Assembly: GCA_028583685.1 (NCBI GenBank)
Contig: JAMXIF010000003.1
Span: 58,592,780 to 58,656,779 of the forward strand
Direction: 5' to 3'
From: Petaurus breviceps papuanus
Taxonomy: Eukaryota > Chordata > Mammalia > Diprotodontia > Petauridae
Length of the DNA stretch: 64,000 nt
In this document: piece after piece, positions 57,380 through 64,000 of the stretch
Layout of the letters: each line of letters opens with the position of its first letter
Position numbering within the stretch: the stretch's first letter is position 1
The notes under the pieces: generated by a model
What the model was told of the DNA's origin: nothing
The model's database searches: none
The model's input: the letters and a program-made list of their open reading frames with translations, nothing else
Program-made: the position numbers and the translations under genes

Positions 57380-57627
57380 GAACAGGCTACCTCAGGCAAA
57401 GGTCCTCCTCTCCCCACTCACAGCAACCACCCAGCATCCTGGAAGAGCGCTCCCAGCAGCTCTGGCCCCTGGCAGTCCTCAGCAGGAGTCCTAACTCAAA
57501 AAAAAAAAAAGGCAACCGCCACCAACTGCCAACCGCAGGACCATTAGCTTGGCTTTTCATTCTCTTGCTCTGCTATGTCAGCAAGTCCATGGGACATGGG
57601 AGATCTTTAAATCCCATAACCCTTACA
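57380..57627 (-). repeat. LTR-like/5' leader segment of the ERV
   Basis: Minus-strand start TGTAAGGGTTATGGGATTTA with AAAGATCTCCC resembles the start of the other LTRs (TGTAATGGGAATG... AAGATCTTCCC). A T13 run (A-run at about 57499-57511 on the plus strand) and a GC-rich stretch follow. No TATA box or polyadenylation signal is obvious, so most of a normal LTR seems to be missing. Confidence 0.45.
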
Positions 57628-57725
57628 GACATCAGAATTGTAATGCATATCCAAGAAAATTGTGTTTATCACAGATAAATAAGAATTCAAGATATCTCCT
57701 CTCAGTTAAAAAATACAACAAATTA
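57628..57725. repeat. 98-bp direct repeat, right copy
   Basis: Identical by eye to 54465-54562 and directly adjacent to the LTR-like end of the retroviral sequence. Because both copies abut the element with no gap, they behave like a target-site duplication, but of a length unknown for retroviral integrase (4-6 bp). Confidence 0.97.
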
Positions 57726-57944
57726 AGATTTCCCTTAAATACTAACCTATAAGCATTTTTTTGCATGTGTGCTTAAAGTGATTTATACTTACCTAAGCAT
57801 AGACATTAATAATAAAATTGGCAAATTTTCAAATAATTTCCTTTGTTTGAGGAATTCTGGTGTGGAAATTCCCCTCATAACAGCAGTGCCCAACTTGTCA
57901 AGTATATGAGGAATATGTGGAAGTTATATGAGGGTAAGTGATTT

Positions 57945-58040
57945 GTTGAAAGCCATATATCTAGTAAGGCACAAAGGAAGGTTTTAAACACAGGTTTTCC
58001 TGACTCCAAGCCCAGCACTCTGCCTAATATACCCCAATCT
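57945..58040 (-). mobile_element. MIR-type SINE fragment, minus strand
   Basis: 'aagtgatttgttgaaagcca' and 'ggttttcctgactccaagcc' match the MIR antisense end. Confidence 0.65.
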
Positions 58041-58144
58041 ATTTGCATATTTACAATATATGTATATAAAGTTTAAGTTACAAATTATTTTGTTACACAC
58101 ATAATTTATAATAACCTATTTATTTATATATAATGATACACATA

Positions 58145-58375
58145 TTCTTTGGTTATATTATCTGGAGTCAGGATGATTTGAATTCAAATCTTGCCTCAGG
58201 CATTTACTGTGTGATGCTAAGAAAGTCATTTAACGTGTCTGCCTTGGGTTCCTAATCTGTAAAATAGGCATAATAATAGTACCTACTAATACAGAAGTTG
58301 TGAAAATGAAATGAGTTGATATTTGTAAAAGCCTTCACAAACCTTAACATGAAATATAAATGTTGTTATATAATT
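58145..58375 (+). mobile_element. CORE-SINE/MIR-type copy
   Basis: 'ctggagtcaggatgatttga', 'ttcaaatcttgcctcaggca', 'aaagtcatttaacgtgtctg', 'ggttcctaatctgtaaaata' and the tail 'gatatttgtaaaagccttca' appear in plus-strand order. The first part of the tRNA-like head is missing. Confidence 0.8.
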
Positions 58376-58426
58376 ACACGGATACTGTTTTAATATCTGA
58401 GCATGTAGTGCTTTGTGATTAGTCTA

Positions 58427-58576
58427 CAGGGTAAGGGAACTTGTGACTTTGAGACCACATGTGGCCCTATAGGTCCTCAAGTGTGGTCTTCAAGACACAA
58501 CTTATCTGGTTTCAATCTAAACTTTACGGAACAAACCCCCAATTGTGTCCTTGAGGCCACAGGTTCCCCACCCTTG
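58427..58576. mobile_element. Palindromic hAT-type MITE, partly deleted
   Basis: The left end CAGGGTAAGGGAACTTGTGA and the right end in reverse CAAGGGTGGGGAACCTGTGG are inverted repeats. The next segment 'ccacatgtggccctataggt' continues the palindrome seen in related repeats, whose full form I recall as roughly twice this arm. The right arm here is shortened. No transposase. No matching 8-bp target duplication was found. Confidence 0.65.
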
Positions 58577-59057
58577 GAAAACATTCTGTATAATATTTCA
58601 TTTGAACCTCATTCTGGTAATTGTTAACAAGACTTGGGGCCCCTTTTCAAAATTATACTGAAGGCTTTCTTGAGCCCTTGACCTCAGAAATGTACTTGTC
58701 TAACTCTGTGGGAGGACTCATTTCATAATTTCCCAAACTCTGTAGCAGAATGTTAAGTATTTGATCATAACACTTAGCATCTATCCTCTTTGCAATGCAT
58801 AGGAATTCAATGGAGCTAAAACTTTATTGTACATAGTTGGATAATAAACTAAACTATGTGAATATCTTTGTCATACCATTATGTAGATAAACACATACTG
58901 TTTTTTAAATGTTGCTATAGAATGTAAATACTTCATTTTTAAAAATTAATTCAATAAAATAAGAAAATAAAATGATTTGAAAAGCAATCCTAACAACTAA
59001 AAATGAGAAAGGTAAAATTGATATTGTAGTTCAGAGACCTGAAATATTTAAGTCAAC
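58577..59057. other. Unassigned sequence
   Basis: No gene, RNA or named repeat recognised. Confidence 0.5.
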
Positions 59058-59257
59058 AAGAATATAAAATTCAGGTGTGGTTAGGTGGCACAGTGAACAG
59101 AGCACCGGTCCTGAAGTCAGGAGGACCTGAGTTCAAATCCGGCTTCAGACACTCAACATTTACTAGCCATGTGACCTTGGGCAAGTCACTTAACCCCAGT
59201 TGCCCTGACTTCCCCCCTCCAAAGAAAGCCAAGATAAAAAAAAGAATATAAAATTCA
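59058..59257 (+). mobile_element. Marsupial tRNA-derived SINE with 16-bp target duplication
   Basis: The SINE proper is 59074-59241: 'gttaggtggcacagtgaaca', 'gaggacctgagttcaaatcc', 'tgtgaccttgggcaagtcac' and an A-rich end. AAGAATATAAAATTCA is present at 59058-59073 and 59242-59257 without mismatch. A young, well-preserved copy. Confidence 0.96.
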
Positions 59258-59319
59258 ACAGATTAGTACAGGATAGGCTAGAATGAGAGATGAATGGAAC
59301 AGAGAGTAAACACAGAAAG

Positions 59320-59430
59320 AGCCCCTAAAAGTCATCTAGTCCAATTGTCTCATTTTACAGATGAGGAAATAAAGGCCAAGGATAATACATGATTTGCTGA
59401 AAGTCACATAATAGCACAGACTTCTGCATT
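59320..59430 (-). mobile_element. MIR-type fragment, minus strand
   Basis: 'gtcatctagtccaattgtct' and 'cattttacagatgaggaaat' are MIR-type landmarks, followed by a degraded remainder. Confidence 0.7.
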
Positions 59431-59544
59431 TTTAGTGCTCACTTGAAAAGAGGACATTGCTAGTATCCACAGCTAAATCTTTGTATGTGAAAAGAAGTAG
59501 AAAAAGAAAGAAAAGATTTCCCACATTTTTTCTGTTTATGTAAA

Positions 59545-59620
59545 ATGCACACACACACATACAAACATGTACACATTCATGCAAATAGATATGTATGTAT
59601 ACAACACATGTTTGTACATA
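59545..59620. repeat. (CA)n/(TA)n microsatellite
   Basis: ACACACACACACATACA followed by TATGTATGTATACA-type sequence. Low complexity only. Confidence 0.85.
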
Positions 59621-60184
59621 TAATTTTAAATTACATGTTGGGGTAATAGCTATGAAATAAATAATATACATCATAGCAAAACAAAGACATTAGAAAATTG
59701 AAATAGATTAGAGAAGTGAGAAAATATTAATTGTATTATATTATCTATGTCTATAATCATGCTTTCTTCATGTCCAATACTCTTGCTTTTTTATTTTTCT
59801 CATCATAATCGAATTATATTTATGAATTATATTTAATTATTCCTTACTTTTTGTTTATTCATTGGTTGTTTTTGAGTTATTACTCATTTTAAAAAATTAA
59901 CCAACATGTGGATCCTAAAGGTCTACTTTATTCCAGATGCTGAGCTACACAAGAGGCATAAAAGTACTAAACAGCTCCCTATAAGTAAAAAAAAAGTGAC
60001 TGAAAATTTTAAAAAAGTTATTTTAAGTAATAGTAACAAAAATCTAGTAACCATGTCAAAAGAGGAAGTGGTCTAATTATACTCTGATCTGGTTGGGAAA
60101 GTAATTTTATCTTTTTGAAATATTATGTTCTGATCTCTTTAGGAGAGACATTGACAATCTGGAGTATATCAAAAGGGAAAAATA

Positions 60185-60540
60185 TGAATCATATTCAACT
60201 CAACAAAGATTTATCAAGTGCCTACTATGGGAGAGACATTCTATTAGGTGTTGAGAATACAAAGACAAAACAAAATGGTCCCTGCCCTTTATGAGCTTAC
60301 GTTCTATTGTAGGTTTTATGGAGAAGGGTTGGAAGAACTTTGGGGTTGTAGTCTAGAGGAGAGAAGACTAGAGTAGGATGAATGCAAGAAGGCAAGAAGA
60401 AAGATCACTTTTATCTGTAAGGTTGTCTTACAATCAATCAAACAGCAATAATGTGGTAGTTGCCATGTTAAGGGTTGGAGTTAAAATAAATAATACTAAG
60501 TAGTCTCTGTGCTCAAGAAGCTTACTTACTAAGGAAAGAG
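60185..60540 (-). mobile_element. Two L2-type 3' ends, minus strand
   Basis: 60190-60320 ('caagtgcctactatgggaga', 'ggtccctgccctttatgagc') and 60430-60540 ('tagtctctgtgctcaagaag') both read as the L2 3' end in reverse, separated by about 110 bases. They may be one split copy or two insertions. Confidence 0.55.
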
Positions 60541-60907
60541 ACTACTTGTGTGAAATGTGGCATGATGGACTTGGAATCAAGAAAAATATACTTTGAATCC
60601 TGCCTCAGACATTTACATATGCAAAATGAATCTGTTTTCCTCATCCCAAAAGACAATAGATTCCCATGCTCTGAAACCACATTTGCAACAGGCTTTCTAT
60701 AGGACAATTATTGAGGATTCAAATATGACTGTTTTATCAGTTAGATGTAGGCAACTCTCTTTACCTTTCAAAAAGAAAAAAAACAAGGTCATTGAATAGG
60801 ACTGGGGTGAAATAGTGACTGAGGTGACATTTTCTAAAGGGTTGAAAATATGAAATGAAAAAAACATTTTTGTCTAACCCTAGTGCCATTATTTAGTGGG
60901 GGGGGGG
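60541..60907. other. Unassigned, with a faint SINE trace
   Basis: 'gatggacttggaatcaagaa' then 'ttgaatcctgcctcagacat' at 60560-60615 looks like the middle of a SINE in plus orientation. The remainder shows nothing I can name. Confidence 0.4.
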
Positions 60908-61100
60908 GCAGTATAATGCAGGGAAATGGGCTGTGAACTGGTGGTCAAAAAACCTAACTACTCCAGACTCAGCCACTAATTAGATAGTTTACTATCAAGA
61001 AACCTTTGTTAAGACACAATTTATCTGGCCTCAATTTCTCCAGTAAGGTAATTAGACTAGGTAATCTCAAAGGTCTTCTCCAGCTGAATTAGTATAAGAT
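60908..61100 (+). mobile_element. CORE-SINE/MIR-type copy
   Basis: Head 'gcagtataatgcagggaaat', then 'agactcagccactaattaga', 'tggcctcaatttctccagta' and 'gactaggtaatctcaaaggt' appear in the usual order on the plus strand. Very diverged. A poly-G run precedes it. Confidence 0.7.
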
Positions 61101-63933
61101 GCTCATGACATTATGGTCATGTTGGGCTGCATATGAACACTGCTCTCTTTACTTAAGTATCTCTAATGTGACTTGACAAGGATCTTCTAATAGTGACACA
61201 TAGAAATGCTGCAGTGGATTTAATTGAGCAAACATGTTAAACTAGAAGTTAAAATTAGTCAGAAGACCTTAATTTTAGTTCTAGGTATTTCATAAACCAC
61301 ATGATCTTGGGCAGCTCACATAGACTCTTTCTGACCTCCTAACTGATCTTGGACTGGAGGAATGTCTCACTCTGACCTTTTCTTGGTTCTGCCATTCCAG
61401 AATTCAATTTGAAGCATTATTCTAAAGTTGTTTGGAGGGGTATGTTAGGACAGTGTGGGTCAGTGCTTCCTTTACTTTGCTATCTTGGAAGTCTTTTCTC
61501 AAATATTTTTAATAAAAAAGTAAGATTGTGTTTATCTACATATTTTAATCATTTTAGAATAAAAATTAATGTGAAATATCTATTGGAGTCTTTCTATTCT
61601 TTTCTAATACCTTCCTCAATTATGTTCTTGAGTGTGCAGATTATAAAAAATTTATAAAAAACATATTAGCACACAGATTAATAATGATTTATGTCATCTA
61701 AGTTGCCTTTGGAGCAATAATAAATCTGACATTTTCCTATGCCTTTTATATCTCTCATTCTTTCAAAAACATTGAAAATCAGTTCGTTGATAACTTCCAA
61801 AATGTGTTGCCTCCAGAACATACCTCCATGGATATAACTGGTCTCCTCAAACTGATTTCCCTATGTCTTTTATTTAGTGAAATCTCACTTGCCTCCAGGA
61901 ACAACTATAAGACTAAAATAAGAATGGAAATGTGTTAGCCCCATTTCACTTGTTTATGAAAGGTGTTTGTTATAAGTATCTTAGGAAGACTTTTCCACCT
62001 TTTTCTGTTCTTCCTTTAAATGCCTTTGGGTTGTCTTTGTTTAGTTGGGTCTGTAACAAACCTCTTTAAACTGATTTTTTCCCTCCATCTCTTGCTCCTC
62101 ACCATTTTATAAGGAGACAGTACTGAGATTCTTCTATGACTCCTTATAAACTGTTACAATTAAGTTCAAATTTTAAACCAACCATAGTTGCCATATCTCT
62201 GCTTAACAGGTGGTTTAAGTATTTGCTAACAAAAGCCATTTTAGATCTTAGTTTTCTCATATAATTGCTTGGCATCAATTAAAATTCTTCAGAAAATAGT
62301 AATACATAATTTATATCAATATTTGTTCTTTTATCATTTTTCAGAATCAACAAACTGCTTAAAAAGGTTAGGTCAAAATTGTTTTAATTGTACATCACAT
62401 TTTTTTCTTTTTTTTACTCTCTTTTACCTCTTCATTAATTTTTATCTTTGTAATAGGAAATAGATTCAGAAATATTTTCTGCATCAGTAATAAATAATTT
62501 TCTTCCTGTTCAATTATAAATGATTTCTGTGCATAATATCATCTGGTGATTACTATGCTCAGTGCTTTCCATTTTTTCTCAAAGAAAGTATTCACAGTAT
62601 AGAGGTGTATTCTGTGGAGTCATTTTTGTTTTTGTTTTTGTTTTTTACCTCTCATCCCTTATTCCTGAACCACATTTCGATATATTTCTTTCCAGCCTTC
62701 ACTCTGACCACCTTTGTATTGAAGTCACTAAAAATCAAAGTACACATTTTATTTATTTGTCTTATTTGATTTATAGGACTTCATTGAGTTTTTTACAGAA
62801 TTTTTCCACTTAAGATGTTGACAAAATAACTACAATTATTTTTATTCTGTTTTTTGCAAATAACTTTTAAATGAAACCCTCAGTAAGAGTTGATTAAATG
62901 TCTCATGAAATTTATTATTTAGGACACATGATAAAAAACAAATTGGCCAATTTCTTCAATTAATCGAAATACACAAAAACCTGTGAATCATCTTTTAGCT
63001 GCGCCTTCCTTCATTCTTCTAGTTATGTTTATATTGAGAATGTCAAGATTTATATATTTCATTTCCTCAACTCATTAGACTTTGGTATTCCTATTCCTTC
63101 AGATATTCTGCAAATCCATTCCTCCATATGCTCTAAATAGTGTGACCACTAGAACAGACTCCCTCTGAGTATATTTGATCTAATTCAACCTATTTTCCCA
63201 GCTTTCTTTCCTTTAGGGCCATTTTCATTCCCTTTATTAATATTTCCAAGATTGTGATGTTAGAGTCAAAATGTTCTAGAATAACTAATTAGTCATCTAC
63301 TGGTCTTTGCAAAAGGATATCACATTTAAATGAGTAATATATGCTATTGTTCATAGATAATCTAAAAACTTTTATCATTCTCTGTCTTCTTTTCTACAAC
63401 TGTCACCGTCATTGCAGATTGCAAGAAAATGGAATAGAAAGAGGACTTTTTTTTTTAAAAAATGGGTTGTTGTGGCCAAAGAATTCATCAACAAGTGATT
63501 ACCCTACTGTTGATGTTAGGCTAGTCCTAAGATAGGCAATACAGTGTGTTTCTAAAAGGGTACTCAAAGCCTTTCTAGCATAGTAAGGACTTTTTAGAAC
63601 CTGTGTTTTGGTGACATAGTCTGTGAGAAACCAGGGTCATCTCTGGTTATCCTGTGATTAGAGAATCAGAGTAGAACTGTGTGGAGTATATGCATGTTTG
63701 GAATAATTGGCTTCTTTGCTTCACAATAGGTAGATTCTCCCATGATTTGAAAAGATATGTGATCCTGACTACAAGTAGATTAAGAAAAAAGGAAAAGGAT
63801 GGTTACCGCTCAAGCTTCTACTTACATCTAACATTAAAGATTTTTTTTTAAGCAGTTATTGTGTTTTAACAACCACCCCTCCAACCAGACCAGAATGAAT
63901 TCCTCTACAATATTCACAAGACAGGTTGTCATT
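61101..63933. other. Unassigned AT-rich sequence
   Basis: No gene, RNA or well-supported repeat recognised. A weak SINE-like trace ('cacatgatcttgggcagctc') lies near 61298-61320. T-rich stretches at 62560-63420 could be old L1 in reverse, but I found no firm landmark. Confidence 0.45.
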
Positions 63934-64000
63934 AGGCAGCTAGCTAGTACAGTGGATAGAATACTGGGCCTGGAGTAAGGAACAAGAAAGATTCCTCTTC
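63934..64000 (+). mobile_element. SINE head, cut by the window edge
   Basis: 'aggcagctagctagtacagt' then 'ggatagaatactgggcctgg' matches the tRNA-like head of the common SINE on the plus strand. The rest lies outside the window. Confidence 0.8.

Larger units (their letters stand above)
54563..57627 (-). mobile_element. Truncated endogenous retrovirus, class III (ERV-L-like), between long direct repeats
   Basis: Minus-strand order: an LTR-like start at 57627 (TGTAAGGGTTATGGG, then AAAGATCTCCC, similar to the other LTR starts in this window), a leader, a gag-like region, a protease and a reverse transcriptase cut off in mid-domain at 54563. RNase H, integrase, env and a 3' LTR are absent. Long readable stretches and the perfect 98-bp flanking repeats suggest a geologically recent arrival compared with the rest of the window. 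It is a broken fossil: one large truncation plus a few smaller breaks. Class is inferred from the reverse transcriptase (FTRLPQGY...SPTICH and YIDD) and is not certain. Confidence 0.85.

Overview
This window looks like ordinary nuclear DNA of a marsupial, more likely an Australian one than an opossum, though I cannot name the species. The evidence is repeat content. There are many copies of a tRNA-derived SINE (head GGCNGCTAGGTGGCACAGTG, body containing GGGCAAGTCACTTAACCCC), marsupial-type L1 and half-L1 elements, an RTE/BovB-like LINE, a SINE with an RTE-type tail, and abundant L2, MIR/CORE-SINE and CR1/L3 remains. I found no convincing host protein gene, tRNA, rRNA, snRNA or CpG island. Almost every open frame in the window is a chance frame or part of a transposable element, so I read the window as intergenic or deep intronic sequence.

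Layout. 1-2252: 5' half of an L1 (minus strand) split by a solo LTR. 2.3-9.7 kb: mostly unassigned sequence with MIR-type SINEs, an old L1/half-L1 fragment, and a TA-flanked inverted-repeat DNA transposon (8397-8838). 9.7-16.6 kb: a layered block of L1, a 1.2-kb LTR, an RTE/BovB element and the 3' end of a retrovirus. 18.4-26.5 kb: L2, a second 1.1-kb LTR, then an internally deleted L1 carrying an LTR inside an LTR and a second L1. 29.1-34.2 kb: 5'-truncated L1 (minus), CR1/L3, L1, and a long L2 containing a MIR that contains an RTE-tailed SINE. 34.9-38.9 kb: the longest mostly repeat-free part, with one weak candidate for a small signal-peptide exon. 38.95-39.6 kb: a half-L1 insertion with an internal inversion and a target-site duplication. 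42.5-45.9 kb: a nearly full half-L1 with an LTR in it. 45.9-47.0 kb: hAT-like transposon with a double SINE. 48-54 kb: L2, MIR and a GATA array containing an assembly gap. 54.5-57.7 kb: a fairly recent, truncated class III-like endogenous retrovirus fossil (minus strand) between two identical 98-bp direct repeats. 57.7-64 kb: MIR, L2, a palindromic hAT-type MITE, young SINEs and unassigned sequence.

How the parts relate. Nothing here forms an operon or pathway. The organising theme is nested insertion, which gives a relative time order: L2, MIR and CR1 are oldest, then L1/half-L1 and RTE, then the LTRs inside them. Three short LTRs and one longer LTR show 5-bp target duplications (one with a mismatch), which fits the ERV-L-type integrase class, and the same class is suggested by the reverse transcriptase of the 54.5-kb element. 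The strongest anomaly is the 98-bp identical duplication around that element, far longer than any retroviral target-site duplication.
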